From Granulicella aggregans (lineage in GTDB: Bacteria; Acidobacteriota; Terriglobia; Terriglobales; Acidobacteriaceae), in NCBI RefSeq assembly GCF_025685565.1, contig NZ_JAGSYE010000001.1, forward strand, positions 186,001 through 250,000: DNA of 64,000 bases, in the 5' to 3' direction. The notes beneath the pieces are model-generated. The model did no database searches. It saw only the letters and a program-made list of their open reading frames with translations, and was not told the origin of the DNA. This document shows, piece by piece, positions 1-10,173 of the stretch (position 1 is its first letter; the number at the start of each line of letters is the position of its first letter). A program made the translations under genes and the position numbers.

Positions 1-1033
1 TGCCCGGCCACTTATGCCGGCACAGCGCATCGATCGCCTCATCGGTCAGCGTGATACCAGGGCAGAACTTCTCCACGAAAAACTGCGCCAGCTTGGGCAC
101 GTCGTTGTCGCGATCACGCAGTGGCGCAAGCTTGATCGGAAAGATCGCAAGCCGGTAATAAAGGTCTTCGCGAAATAGCTTCTGCTTCACGAGACCCTGC
201 AAGTCCGCATTGGTCGCCGCAACCACACGCACATCTACGCGCATGTTGTCGTTGCTTCCCAGCCGCTGCACTTCTCCCTGCTCGACAAATCTCAGGATCT
301 TGCTCTGCAGCGTCAGCGGCATGTCGCCAATCTCGTCGAGGAAAAGCGTTCCACCCTGCGCTGCATGAATACGCCCAATCCGCGACTGCATTGCTCCTGT
401 AAATGCGCCCTTGGCATACCCAAAGAGCTCCGACTCAAGCAGCGCTTCAGGAATCGCCGCGCAGTTGACCACAATGAAAGGAGCCTGCCTGCGCGGGCTG
501 ATCTGATGGATCGCCTGCGCGATAAGGTCCTTACCGGTCCCGCTCTCGCCTGTGATCAACACCGTCGTCTCACGCGCAGCGACCATATGCGTCATCGCGT
601 AAACCTGCATCATCGCGGGCGACTCGCCCACAACTCCACGCAGCCGCGGCGAATCCTTCGCGTACCGCAGATACTCCACCGGCTTAGCGGCGGCTTCGAC
701 ATCCGGCGTCTTAGCCTCCGGATTTAGCGCCGCAGCCAGCCGGCTCGCAAACGGGGAACCTGCGCTGTTCGGGAGCACGTGGCACGTCGCCGTGTCCATC
801 ATCAGGATCTTGAGTTGGGGAAAGCTCTGCTCGACGATCCCGCAAAACTCTGTAGGTAGCAGGTCCGGAAGCGCCGGATCAAGCAGCAGGACTTCAGACC
901 CTGGCTGCGTGTGCAGAGACTCCAGAGCTTCAGCGCCACTGGTCGCTTCGTGCAGACTCCAGCGCATGGGCGCGAGTCGACCGCGAAGCCGGTCTCGAAA
1001 ATTTGGGTCGCCGCTAACTAGCAGGACCTGCAC
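1..1033 (-). CDS. Sigma-54-dependent NtrC-family response regulator (partial, C-terminus beyond window)
   Basis: Cytoplasmic transcription activator that would remodel sigma-54 RNA polymerase at enhancer-dependent promoters. On the minus strand the reading frame is open from the window edge to a stop at about 1190. It shows an N-terminal receiver-like domain ([16 protein letters not shown] near the start) followed by an AAA+ domain with Walker [15 protein letters not shown] (around 500-540), the sigma-54 contact loop GAFTGA, and Walker [13 protein letters not shown]. The receiver keeps an Asp at the phosphorylation strand ([10 protein letters not shown]), but the usual acidic pair is replaced by Ser-Gly-Asp, so it may not be controlled by normal phosphorylation. 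No in-frame ATG precedes the receiver. I chose GTG at 1033 because the first receiver strand starts there, but it has no clear ribosome site and the start is uncertain. The DNA-binding Fis domain lies outside the window. Confidence 0.85.
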   Translation of the reverse strand, partial: MQVLLVSGDPNFRDRLRGRLAPMRWSLHEATSGAEALESLHTQPGSEVLLLDPALPDLLPTEFCGIVEQSFPQLKILMMDTATCHVLPNSAGSPFASRLAAALNPEAKTPDVEAAAKPVEYLRYAKDSPRLRGVVGESPAMMQVYAMTHMVAARETTVLITGESGTGKDLIAQAIHQISPRRQAPFIVVNCAAIPEALLESELFGYAKGAFTGAMQSRIGRIHAAQGGTLFLDEIGDMPLTLQSKILRFVEQGEVQRLGSNDNMRVDVRVVAATNADLQGLVKQKLFREDLYYRLAIFPIKLAPLRDRDNDVPKLAQFFVEKFCPGITLTDEAIDALCRHKWPG

Positions 1034-1263
1034 GGCGCGGCTATCTGGTTGCCACGTGGGAGTCGAGAGATTGATACGGTTGCTCTCTTCCAGGGTATAG
1101 GGCGCGCGTAGGTCTATTTCGCGAGTGCTTACTTCGGCGCCATGCTCTTCTTTGACGGATAGTAAAACCAGTCTATCGAGCGATCGGTATCAATTCCGAA
1201 TTAAAAATAATGGCTCTAAGTGAGAAAAAATAATCTGGTCGAGAGATAGATCGACAATACAAA

Positions 1264-2052
1264 TCAGGCGTGGGTCTGGTACACGTAGCCCAGACCACGG
1301 ATGGTGCGTATCATTTTTATATCATAATCGCCGTCCAGCTTATCCCGCAGATACTTCACGTAGACATCGACGATATTGGTGTTTCCCTCCGCGGACATGT
1401 TCCACACTTCCTGCGTCAGGCAAGCTCGTGAGAGCGTCTTGCCCTCATGCTGCATCATGTACTCCAGCAGCGTAAACTCGCGCGGCGTCAGGCCGATGAC
1501 CCGCCCATCGCGCTCGACGGAGCACTGGTCATGGTGCAGCACAATCTGGCTCTTCTTCGGCTCAACCGCCACGGGAGCTGCCTGTGACCGCCGGCGCAAA
1601 GCGCGAACGCGGGCCATCATCTCGAGCAACGAAAACGGCTTGGGCAGATAATCATCCGCACCGTGATCGAAGGCATTGACCAGATCCACAGCCCCGGCCT
1701 TGCCGCCCAACGCGAGGATGCCGATGTTCGGCCTCTTCGCCCGCAGCTCGCGGAGCATCGCGAAGGCATCCACATCGGTCAGGTCGAGATCGAGGATCAC
1801 CAGATCGCAGGGCCCCTTTTCCAACTGTTGGAGAGCCGACATACGCTCGTGCGTAACGCCAACCGAGATCGCATCCTCGGAAAGTCCCGTTGCCAGCAAC
1901 CGCGCCAGCGGCAGGCTGCTCTCGACGATCAGTACGCGATACTTCGCAGCACATGCGCCTTCGGTTTGCTCCTCCGCAAGGCTCGACGTTCTGCTGAATG
2001 TCGGCAGAAAACGTGCCAACATCCCGTACTGTTCTGCGATTGCTGCGTGCAT
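1264..2052 (-). CDS. OmpR/PhoB-family response regulator with atypical receiver
   Basis: Cytoplasmic DNA-binding regulator. From the ATG at 2052 (preceded by AGGAG with 9 nt spacing) it has an unstructured N-terminus of about 37 residues, a receiver domain (about 38-155) and a winged-helix output domain (about 165-262) with LTPREFTLLEYM and RTIRGLGYVY. Asp88 (VILDLD) is the predicted phosphoacceptor and Lys138 (LPKPF) is kept. The acidic pair is Glu44-Ser45 instead of Asp-Asp, and the switch Thr position reads Gly, so phosphorylation may be weak or absent. A longer frame upstream (to 2160) lacks a better ribosome site. No histidine kinase gene is adjacent. It is divergent from the PilZ gene across about 195 bp. 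Confidence 0.88.
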   Translation of the reverse strand: MHAAIAEQYGMLARFLPTFSRTSSLAEEQTEGACAAKYRVLIVESSLPLARLLATGLSEDAISVGVTHERMSALQQLEKGPCDLVILDLDLTDVDAFAMLRELRAKRPNIGILALGGKAGAVDLVNAFDHGADDYLPKPFSLLEMMARVRALRRRSQAAPVAVEPKKSQIVLHHDQCSVERDGRVIGLTPREFTLLEYMMQHEGKTLSRACLTQEVWNMSAEGNTNIVDVYVKYLRDKLDGDYDIKMIRTIRGLGYVYQTHA

Positions 2053-2247
2053 GGGGTGCGTCTCCTGGGTGGTCAAAAGCGCCTCCTGTCGGTGGCCTGA
2101 ACTTCTTATAGCAGTCGCTCGAACCAAACGGAAGAGAACAACATGACACTTTGGTGTCACTACCCATGCTACGAAACTGTGTCACGATAATGAGGCAGCA
2201 ATTGGCCAGCAGTACCCGCCCTGCATCCAAGCCTTTAGGATTACGTC

Positions 2248-2580
2248 TTGACTATCAATCGGATTCGAAGCTTCCTCTATCGCTATCCCCGCTTCAACGT
2301 CGACTGCCGCATGGACTTCATCCGTGAGGACTCGATCGTTCTCGGCACCTGCTTTGATCTCAGCCAGTCCGGTCTCCGCGGCACCTTCGTCCAGACGGTC
2401 GCGCCAGGGGCAAAAGGAATCGTCACTCTCTACCTCGGAGAACGCCGCCTCGAAGTCCAGGCGACGGTCTCTTCAATTCGCGACGATGAGACGCGCATGC
2501 GCTTTCAGTTTGACTCCGAAAAGGAACGCGTCGCCCTGCGCGACATCCTGAACGATCTGGCCCCCCCTGTTCGCAAGTAG
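2248..2580 (+). CDS. PilZ-domain protein (c-di-GMP binding)
   Basis: A 110-residue single-domain protein. The PilZ c-di-GMP signature is visible as an Arg-containing segment YRYPRF near residues 12-17 and DLSQSGLRG near 38-46. Proteins of this type couple c-di-GMP level to motility, exopolysaccharide or pilus output. The start is TTG at 2248, supported by TAGGA 7 nt upstream. It converges on motB with only 7 bp between the stop codons. Close motAB genes and a downstream EAL-HDOD protein suggest a link to motility control, which is inference. Confidence 0.85.
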   Translation: MTINRIRSFLYRYPRFNVDCRMDFIREDSIVLGTCFDLSQSGLRGTFVQTVAPGAKGIVTLYLGERRLEVQATVSSIRDDETRMRFQFDSEKERVALRDILNDLAPPVRK

Positions 2581-2587
2581 CTCTTCG

Positions 2588-3481
2588 TTACTTGTGCGAG
2601 AACAACCCCTTCGCCTTAGCCAGCAATCCTCCATCGGTCTTCTGCGGCGCGGCGGGCTCCGCCGCACTCGGCTTGGCCGCTGCAGCCGGAGCGGCAGTTG
2701 CCGCAGCAGATTTCGGATCTGCAACTTTCTCCTTATCGGCGGCCTTATCCCCAGCCTTCGGCAAGTTCTGCACCAGCAAAGAGACCCTGCGATTCGCCGC
2801 ATCGAACGGCTTGTCCGGAACATGCAGCTTCTGATCGGCGAACCCACGTACCTGTGAAACCTGGTCGTCGCGAATTCCATTCTCCTGCATCACACGGCGA
2901 GCAGTATTGGCACGGTCCGCTGAAAGCTCCCAGTTCCCGTAAGACTTCCCATTCGCATACGGCTGAGCATCGGTGTAGCCCTCAATGGAGAGCTTATTCG
3001 GCAGAACGCTCAACTGGCTCGCAAGCACCTTCAGGATGTCCGCCAGCATCGGCGTCGCCACGGCGCTTCCCGATTCAAAGAACGTCCCCTTCTCATCTTC
3101 CACTAACTCAATCCGTAACCCTTCTTCCGTTACCGTCATCTCGATCTGCTTCTTGACCTTGTTCAGGATGGTCATCTGGTCGATCGCCTTGGTCAGATCG
3201 GACTTCAGCGCCTTCATGTCATCTTTCTTCTCTTGGCTCTCCGGCTTCGGCTCAGGCTTGCCCTCCGACCCCTTCTTGCTCGCCGTGCCCTTCGGATCTC
3301 GGAAGTAGCCCGCGATCTCTTCCTGCGTCTTCTTGGGAGTGGAGTTCATCAGCCACAGCACGATGAACAGCGACATCATGGCGGTCACAAAGTCGGCATA
3401 GGCCACCTTCCAGGCGCCGCCGTGGTGTCCGCCATGGCCACCCTTCTTCTTAATGATGATTATCGGCTGCTCGTCAGTCAT
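2588..3481 (-). CDS. motB: Flagellar motor stator protein MotB (OmpA-like peptidoglycan-binding)
   Basis: Stator subunit that anchors MotA to peptidoglycan and carries the ion-conducting aspartate. The 297-residue protein has a basic His/Gly-rich N-terminus, one membrane helix (about 26-45) containing Asp30 in the classic AYADFVTAMMSLFIVLWLM context, a periplasmic linker, and an OmpA/MotB domain (about 135-245; SIEGYTDAQPY, ADRANTARRVM, NRRVSLLV). An Ala/Pro-rich tail of about 45 residues follows, which is longer than usual. ATG at 3481 follows GGGAG with 6 nt spacing. It lies 36 nt downstream of motA on the same strand and is surely co-transcribed with it. Confidence 0.95.
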   Translation of the reverse strand: MTDEQPIIIIKKKGGHGGHHGGAWKVAYADFVTAMMSLFIVLWLMNSTPKKTQEEIAGYFRDPKGTASKKGSEGKPEPKPESQEKKDDMKALKSDLTKAIDQMTILNKVKKQIEMTVTEEGLRIELVEDEKGTFFESGSAVATPMLADILKVLASQLSVLPNKLSIEGYTDAQPYANGKSYGNWELSADRANTARRVMQENGIRDDQVSQVRGFADQKLHVPDKPFDAANRRVSLLVQNLPKAGDKAADKEKVADPKSAAATAAPAAAAKPSAAEPAAPQKTDGGLLAKAKGLFSHK

Positions 3482-3517
3482 CGTCGTCTCCCAGTTAGCG
3501 TCAGGTCAGTGTCAGGC

Positions 3518-4396
3518 TTAGGCGGCTATCGCGGTCGGCGCGGCGGTCTTCGCACGGCACGCCTTCTCGACTTCCTGGAAGCTCGGGCGTATATGGGCAG
3601 GAATGGCGCGGCGTGCAAGCTCCACCGCAAGGATCGGGCTTGTTCCCTTGATGAAGGCAAGCATGACGACGCGGAGGATGCTGTAGTAGGCGTGCTCTTC
3701 ATCGTTGATCTTCGTCATCGCCGAGGCCAGCGGGCCAAACACGCCGTAGCACAACAGGATTCCCAGGAACGTCCCTACAAGGGCCGCGGCAACCTTATGT
3801 CCAATCTCTTCCGGCGGCCCGCCAAGCGCTCCCATGGTGATCACAATACCCAGAACGGCCGCAACGATGCCGAGTCCCGGCAGCGCATCAGCTACCGTAT
3901 TCAAAGCGTTCGTCGGCATGCCACTGGTCTGGTGATGCACCTCCATGTCCAGCTCCATCATCTGGTCGACATCAAAAGGCAGTACACCGCCCGTGATCGC
4001 CATACGCATCGTGTCGCAGACGAAGTCCTTTACATGGTGGTCCTTCAGAAACTTGGGGTGCGCCTTGAAGATCGGGCTCTTGTCCGCGCCTTCGATGTCG
4101 CCCTCGATCGCAACCAGGCCCTCTTTCCGCGCCTTGGTAAAAAGGTCGAACATCATCTTCAGCGTCTCAAGATAACGCTGCTTGTTGTAGGGCGATCCCT
4201 TAAGTATCCCGGTCAGCCCTCCAATCAATCCCTTGATGACATGCATGGGATTCGCGGCGAGCAACGTTCCGAGCGCCGCGCCGACAATGGTCACAACCTC
4301 CGCAGGCTGGATCAGAACGGCGAGCTGTCCCTTCTCCATCAGGAACCCGCCAATGACGGCACCGAAAACTATAACTATTCCAACAATCGATATCAT
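3518..4396 (-). CDS. motA: Flagellar motor stator protein MotA
   Basis: Stator subunit with four membrane segments that forms the ion channel with MotB and pushes on the rotor. The N-terminal helix ISIVGIVIVFGAVIGGFLME, the cytoplasmic loop, and the conserved ADALPGLGIVAAVLGIVITM and GTFLGILLCYGVFGPL helices are all visible. ATG at 4396 gives 292 residues, the usual family length, and has GGGAG 10 nt upstream. A longer frame to 4480 adds 28 unlikely residues. It is the first gene of motA-motB. No flagellar structural genes occur in this window. Confidence 0.95.
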   Translation of the reverse strand: MISIVGIVIVFGAVIGGFLMEKGQLAVLIQPAEVVTIVGAALGTLLAANPMHVIKGLIGGLTGILKGSPYNKQRYLETLKMMFDLFTKARKEGLVAIEGDIEGADKSPIFKAHPKFLKDHHVKDFVCDTMRMAITGGVLPFDVDQMMELDMEVHHQTSGMPTNALNTVADALPGLGIVAAVLGIVITMGALGGPPEEIGHKVAAALVGTFLGILLCYGVFGPLASAMTKINDEEHAYYSILRVVMLAFIKGTSPILAVELARRAIPAHIRPSFQEVEKACRAKTAAPTAIAA

Positions 4397-4783
4397 GCTG
4401 ATACGTCTCCCATCGTGCGCATTGGCATATGCCTGATGAAGTGCATCCGCTCTATCGACACATGATTGGAATGCTTTCAATTCTCTTCGCGGCTTATAAG
4501 CCTGCTGAAAGACTCAGTTTTGCTTAAGGGCGCGGCTTTAGCCGAGCCCTTAAGCGAGTGATTTGCGATGCGGCTTTAGCCGCGGAGGTACGGCTTGCGT
4601 TCTGGCTCTTCGATGAGCCTCCAACCGGCTCCCACGAAAGCCGCTCAGGCTATGTGTGGTTCACCACATATCAAGGCCAATCTTTCGATAGGAGAGCCGG
4701 ACTCCCATGGAAGCTAACGGCCGCTGCGACTAAAGTGCCATAACGCAGCCTATCGCCGACTACGTCCCTGTATTACTCTCGAA
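4397..4783. repeat. Intergenic hairpin cluster upstream of motA
   Basis: No convincing gene in about 390 bp. It holds several inverted repeats. Arms CTTAAGGGC (4523-4531) and GCCCTTAAG (4546-4554) enclose GGCTTTAGCC. GCGGCTTTAGCCGC at 4570-4583 is a near-perfect palindrome with a TT loop. GGCTC/GAGCC lies around 4604-4619, and TGTGGT-TC-ACCACA around 4656. The shared GGCTTTAGCC core in two successive hairpins suggests a REP-like element. The motA promoter must also lie here, but I cannot place it. Confidence 0.6.
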
Positions 4784-6064
4784 ATGTCGGCGAAGGAAAC
4801 CTCCCCGCGTAAGCCCCCTATGCCCATGACACCGCTTTCACCTTCGCCCGCTTCCGTTTCTGGTCCTCCCATGCACTTTCTGGGCAGGCAGCCGATCCTC
4901 GACGCGGAATTGAACCTCTACGGGCACGAGTTGCTGTATCGCTCCGGTCTCGCAAATCAATTCAGCGGCGAGCCTGAACACGCAACGCGCAGTGTCATTG
5001 ACGACTCGCTGCTGCTGGCGACTCCGGCCAACGGCGAAAAGCTCTTCTTCAACTGCACCCGTCACGCACTCGTCTCCGGTATTGTGACGCTCTTGCCCCC
5101 CGCCGACACGGTCCTTGAGATTCTTGAGAATATAGAGCCCGACGAGGAGCTGATGGCATCCTGCCGTACCCTCAGGGAAGCGGGCTACTCCTTTGCTCTG
5201 GACGACTTCGTTCCGGATGGATCAAAGACGCCATTTCTAGAAATAGCCGACTTTATAAAAATTGACTTCCTGGCGTCCGATAAGGCAGAAAGATATGCCA
5301 TACGTTCCCTGGCTGCCGACAGGCCAATTAAATTTATTGCCGAAAAGATAGAGACGGAGCCTGATGTCGAAGAAGCCTGGAAGGAAGGTTGCACCTTCTT
5401 CCAGGGGTACTTTTTCTGCAAACCGGTCATGATCGCTCCGCGGGTTATTCCGCAAAATCAGATGGTCTACATGAGGCTCCTCGCCGAACTTAGTCGCGAG
5501 CCCGCAAACATCATGGAGATCGAGCAACTGACGAAATCGGAACCCTCCATCTGCTATCGCCTGCTCCGGCTTGTCAACTCGGCGCTGTACGCTCTGCCCA
5601 GCCCCATCTCGTCGATTCGCAGCGCGGTCATGATGATCGGTGACGACGAGTTTCGTAAGCTTGTCTCCGTGGCGCTCGCCAACATCGCCGGCTCCTCACG
5701 CTCGAAGTCTGTGACCCGCGTGGCGCTTGCGCGCGCCAAGTTCTGCGAGCTTCTCGCCCCGGTACTCAATGAATCCGCCTCAACCCTCTACCTGCTCGGC
5801 ATGCTCTCTCTCATGGATGTCATCCTCACCATGCCCATGCATCAGGTCGTCGAGATGCTCCCGCTTCACCACAAGATGAAGGCAGCCCTGCTCGGCAAGA
5901 AGTCTTCGCTCACCGTCGCTCTCGATCTGGTTCGCGCGCGCGAGTCCGGCGGATGGCTGGAGACAACAAGCATTCAAGAGAGTCTCAATCTGCGTGGAGA
6001 CATCGCCTCGCGGCTCTACTCCGATGCGATCAAATGGGCCGATACGGTCAACCAGATCGCATAA
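4784..6064 (+). CDS. EAL/HDOD signalling protein (degenerate EAL, YuxH/CdgJ type)
   Basis: Cytoplasmic two-domain protein of 426 residues. Residues about 31-230 form an EAL-like domain (HFLGRQPILD, HELLYR, ALDDF, FIKID, GYFFCKP) and about 225-410 an HDOD domain (LLRLVNSALYALPSPISSI). The EAL signature itself reads ELL (49-51), and the loop after the DD pair differs from active phosphodiesterases, so catalytic c-di-GMP hydrolysis is doubtful. Such proteins are known to act as regulators of motility and surface behaviour. The start at 4784 has a weak ribosome site, and ATG at 4820, 4826 or 4871 are alternatives because the first 30 residues are low complexity. The location next to motAB and PilZ fits a motility role. 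Confidence 0.88.
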   Translation: MSAKETSPRKPPMPMTPLSPSPASVSGPPMHFLGRQPILDAELNLYGHELLYRSGLANQFSGEPEHATRSVIDDSLLLATPANGEKLFFNCTRHALVSGIVTLLPPADTVLEILENIEPDEELMASCRTLREAGYSFALDDFVPDGSKTPFLEIADFIKIDFLASDKAERYAIRSLAADRPIKFIAEKIETEPDVEEAWKEGCTFFQGYFFCKPVMIAPRVIPQNQMVYMRLLAELSREPANIMEIEQLTKSEPSICYRLLRLVNSALYALPSPISSIRSAVMMIGDDEFRKLVSVALANIAGSSRSKSVTRVALARAKFCELLAPVLNESASTLYLLGMLSLMDVILTMPMHQVVEMLPLHHKMKAALLGKKSSLTVALDLVRARESGGWLETTSIQESLNLRGDIASRLYSDAIKWADTVNQIA

Positions 6065-6196
6065 TCCTTTGCTTCCCATCATGAGATCGGACTAGATTCC
6101 ATATACTAGACAACCTCTAACTACAGCACAGCATCCCACGAAACTTCGCTTCAAATAATCAAGCCCTGTCAAGTAGTGCGGAGCTAATTCCGCTGC

Positions 6197-6225
6197 TTGA
6201 CATGCTTATTTATGGGGAGCATATT
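6197..6225 (+). promoter_or_regulatory. Candidate sigma-70-type promoter for the TonB receptor at 6308
   Basis: TTGACA (6197-6202), 17 bp spacer, CATATT (6220-6225), about 80 bp before the start codon. An imperfect inverted repeat lies just upstream (GCGGA ... TCCGC around 6178-6193). Prediction by eye. Confidence 0.4.
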
Positions 6226-6307
6226 GCCCAAAGTGAAACGAAGAGTTGCATCAGCATAGATTCGCGTAAAGCGGCTTGATGCGCATCACATCGTTTACGG
6301 AGGCAAT

Positions 6308-9300
6308 ATGCAAAGTCCTACTCCCCAGGATCAGCGTAGCCATTCGAGCTACGCATTTCTGGAATCCTCAAAAAGCAAAATCTTACTTCGTTACGCCGTC
6401 ATCGTGATGGCCCTCGCATGTGCAGCTACGTCACCACTGCGAGCGCAGTTCCGCACCTCCGTGCAGGGCACCGTCACGGATCCTCAGGGCGCGGTCATAC
6501 CCGGCGCCACAGTAACGCTAAGAGACGTCGCGAACAACGCCCAGACCGTTCGCACCAGCGACGGTGCTGGCCTCTTCAACTTCGGCGCGCTCCCACCTGA
6601 CAACTTCACGCTAACCGTCGAAGCCACCGGCTTTCAGAAGAAGGTGCTCACCAACATCAAGTTCATCCCCGAGCAACCCAACTCCCTGAACGTCGCGCTT
6701 ACCCTGGGTGCCAGCGATCTCACCATTGAGGTCAACGCCTCCAGCACGCCCACCCTCGACACTGAGACCGCAAACACGGGCGGTACCATCTCTGCCAACG
6801 ACATCCAGCACATCCCCTCCTTCAACCGCGACGTCTTCACCCTAAGCCAACTCGCGCCCGGCGCCATCTCGACGGGCGCGCAATCATCTGGCGGTGGCGT
6901 CGCCACCAACCCAGGAAACCAGGGCCCTGGCGGCTCGGGCAACGGCGGCTCCGCTCCCACCGAAAACGGTCCGCAGGTCAACTCCAACGGCCAACAGTAC
7001 GGCAACAACGGCATCTCGCTTGACGGCATCAGCACCGTCTCCGCTGTATGGGGAGGCACCAGCATCATCACGCCCAGCCCGGAGGCCGTCGACAACGTCC
7101 GCATCGTCACCAACGGCTACGACGCAGAGAACGGCCGCTTCTCCGGTGCCGAGACCATGGTCACCACCAAGAGCGGCACCAACCAGATCCACGGCAGCCT
7201 CTTCCTCGACGCCCATCGGCCCGGCCTCAACGCCGCCAACCGGCCAGTTCGCGACTCCAGCGGCAACATCATCGGCGCTTCAGTCAAGGATACGGACCGC
7301 TACAACCAGTACGGCGGCAGCGTCGGCGGGCCCTATGGAAGGACAAGCTCTTCGCCTTCTTCGCCTATGAAACTTCACCAGACGATACGCTGGCAACGTC
7401 GACCGGCTGGTTCGAGACTCCTTCGCTCCGCGGCTCTGCCCCGGCCTCAAGCATCGCCTCGCAGTTCGTGAACTTCAAGGGCAACGCTCCCACCGGCACC
7501 ATCGTCACCTCGGGTGAGACCTGCGCCGTCGTCGGTCTGAAAGAAGGCGTCAACTGTGCCACCATCGCCGGGCAAGGTCTGGACGTCGGCTCTCCGCTCA
7601 CCAACGGGCTGGGCAAGCAGGACCCCACCGCCAGTGGAACAACCTCTAACCCCGGTGTTGGAAATGGCCTTGATGGCACAGCCGATGTGGCCTTCTACTC
7701 CATCGCTTCTCCAGTCTCCACCACCTATACGCAGTATGCCGGCCGCGTCGATGCGCAGGTATCGAAGAACGACCACGTCAGCTTCACCATGTTCTGGGTG
7801 CCTCAGACCAAGACCAGCTACAACGGCAGTCCACGCGCTTATAACCTCTTCCACCACGATCAGATCAACCAGGCTACAGCGGTCATCTGGAACCACACCT
7901 TCTCCCCGACCTTCTTGAACGAGGCCCGAGCCAACGCCGCCGCATTCCGCTGGAATGAGCTCGCCACCAATCCGCAGCAGCCCCTCGGCCTGCCTCAGGA
8001 CACCGTCAACTTCGCCCCCGCCGTCTCCAATGGCGACCTTGGCACCTTCGGCAGCCCCGCAGGCAGCGACCTGAATCAGTGGACCTTCAGCTACAAGGAC
8101 GTCGCCACCAAGATTCTCGGCAGCCACACCGTCAAGTTCGGCGGCGAGTACACCGCCTTACACTATTTGCAGAACCCCTCCGGCCAACCAAACTTCCAGT
8201 TCTATAACATCTGGACCTTCCTGAACGACGCGCCTTACTACGAGCAAGGCAGCTTCAATGCAGCCACCGGCATTCCCGGCAGCGTTCGCTCCGACCAGCG
8301 CCAAAATCTCTTCGGCGGCTTCGTGCAGGATGACTGGAAGGCAAAGCCGAATCTTACCCTTCATGCAGGCATTCGCTACAACTACTTCGGGGCCCTCTAC
8401 TCGAATCAGAACAACATCCCAAATGTGACCTTGGGTCAGGGAACGGCTGCCTATACAGGCTTGACGGTCGGCGCGACCAAGGGCGGCATCTGGAATCCCC
8501 AAAAGCTCAACTTCGGCCCCCAGTTCAGCTTCAACTGGAGTCCGCAGTATTTAGGCGGCCACACCGTCATCCGTGGCGGCTACGGCATGGCCTTCAACCA
8601 GAACGAGATCGCCATCACCGCGAACGCCAGCTACAACCCGCCTATCTCGAACTCTTACACCTTCCAATTCAATAGCCCCACCAATCCCGGCACCAATGGC
8701 GGAAAGATCCTCTACGGTATTTCGAGCGACATCACCTCGCTCAACGGTTATCCCAGCAACCCCAACACCATCACCACCTATAACGCGGCAGGTCTTCCCG
8801 TCGCCGGCAGCGCCAGTGTCATCATTGCTGGCGATGGCCACGGCAACGTGCCCACCACGTACTTCCATCACTTCTCGCTCGATATTCAGCAGGAGCTCAG
8901 CAAGTGGGCCGTCTTCACCCTCGGCTACCAGGGCAGCCTTGGCCGTCACATCATCAACCACCAGACTCCTAACGCTCCCGCCGTCGTCGAAGGCGCAGCC
9001 CTCAACCAGTTGGTCACAGGCGGCGACTTCTGGATCAACGCAGGCAGCAGCAGGAACCACGCATTGCTGGCCAGCGTAAGCCATCCGATGTCCCACGGCT
9101 TCTCTGCCCAGGCACAGTTCATGTGGGCAAAGTCGCAGGACACTGACGGCTCCGGCCCCTACTCCGAAGACCCCTACTACCCACTCAGCCACAAACTCAC
9201 GTACGGACTCTCCGACTACAACGTCGGCAAGAGCCTGAAGATCTTCGGCACCTGGCAGCCAGTCCTCTTCCACGGCAACAACTTCGCAGAGAAGATCGCC

Positions 9301-9912
9301 GGCGGCTGGAACCTCTCCGGCATCTTCAGCGTTCACACCGGCTTCCCCTACTCCGCTCTGTATAACCTGCCGAGCTCCCTGTACTGCAACAACTGCGGTT
9401 ACACCCAGCTTCGCGCAAGCTATTTAGGCGGCGCGAAGGGCGAACACAGCAACTCCGCCTTCATCAACAACACCAACTTCGCGGGCCAGTCCAACGGAGA
9501 AGTGAAGACACCCGGCACCGTCAACGGCAACGCAAACACCACGGTCGCATACAGCAACCGCTACTTCGCAGTAGCCAACTACCAGAACTCCATCCAGCTG
9601 CAGAGCACGGCCAACGTCAACAATCCCACCGTCACGCTGCCGAATCTTCCCGGCTCCCAGCGCAACATCTTCGATGGCCCCAACTATCACAATGTCGACG
9701 CCTCGCTTTCGAAGGCCTTCGGTCTTCCCAAAATGCCTGTGCTCGGCGAAAGCGCTCACTTTGAGTTCCGCGCCAGCGCGCTGAATCTCTTCAACATCCT
9801 CAACCTCGATCCCAGCAAAGTAAGCAACATTGTTGACAGCGGAAACTTTGGTCAGGACGTCATTCCATTAGGAGGACGCATCGTGACGCTCTCGGCGCGC
9901 TTCGAGTTCTAG
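6308..9912 (+). pseudogene. Oar-like TonB-dependent receptor, interrupted by a -1 frameshift near 7333
   Basis: Outer-membrane beta-barrel receptor, probably for a glycan or its fragments. It starts at ATG 6308 with GGAGG 4 nt upstream and a signal peptide ending SPLRAQ. A carboxypeptidase-regulatory-like domain follows (about 48-135; VQGTVTDPQGAVIPGATVTL), then a plug-like region (about 140-330) and a long barrel ending in LSARFEF. The frame breaks within GGCGGGCCCTATGG (7326-7339). Adding one C to the CCC run at 7331-7333 restores the family motif GGPLWKDKLFAFFAYE and gives about 1,200 residues. Both halves are otherwise open and conserved. This is therefore either a recent inactivating deletion or a sequencing error. 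A Gly/Asn-rich stretch (about residues 195-235) precedes the barrel. Confidence 0.88.
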
Positions 9913-9947
9913 ATTATTTCCTCGTTGGTCTAGGAGACTGCTGAGAA

Positions 9948-9982
9948 CCAACGACTCGTAGTCGCGGAGCGCGATTCGTTGG
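9948..9982. other. Inverted repeat after the TonB receptor
   Basis: CCAACGA (9948-9954) and TCGTTGG (9976-9982) can pair around a 21-nt loop that itself contains GACT/AGTC. There is no T-tract, so it is not an obvious intrinsic terminator. The rest of 9913-10173 shows nothing else I can name. Confidence 0.35.
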
Positions 9983-10173
9983 GCAACACGTGTTAGCGGT
10001 ACAACAGCATTGAATAAGTTGTCGAATATTACAAGTGATTAGAAATGCTTTCTGCCTTTTGTAAACTTACTCTTTTATTTCTCAAAGCTGAGACTCTGGT
10101 CGACCTTAGACGTCTCTCTTGAAGGGGATTTCCCTCTCACCAATGCAAGACTAATTGATCACAAGGAGCACCT

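Noticed and set aside
365..1100. Plus-strand open frames opposite the sigma-54 activator
   Set aside because: They are antisense shadows; the minus frame carries clear AAA+ motifs throughout.
3233..4465. 410-residue plus-strand frame opposite motAB
   Set aside because: Arg/His-rich shadow of two unmistakable motor genes.
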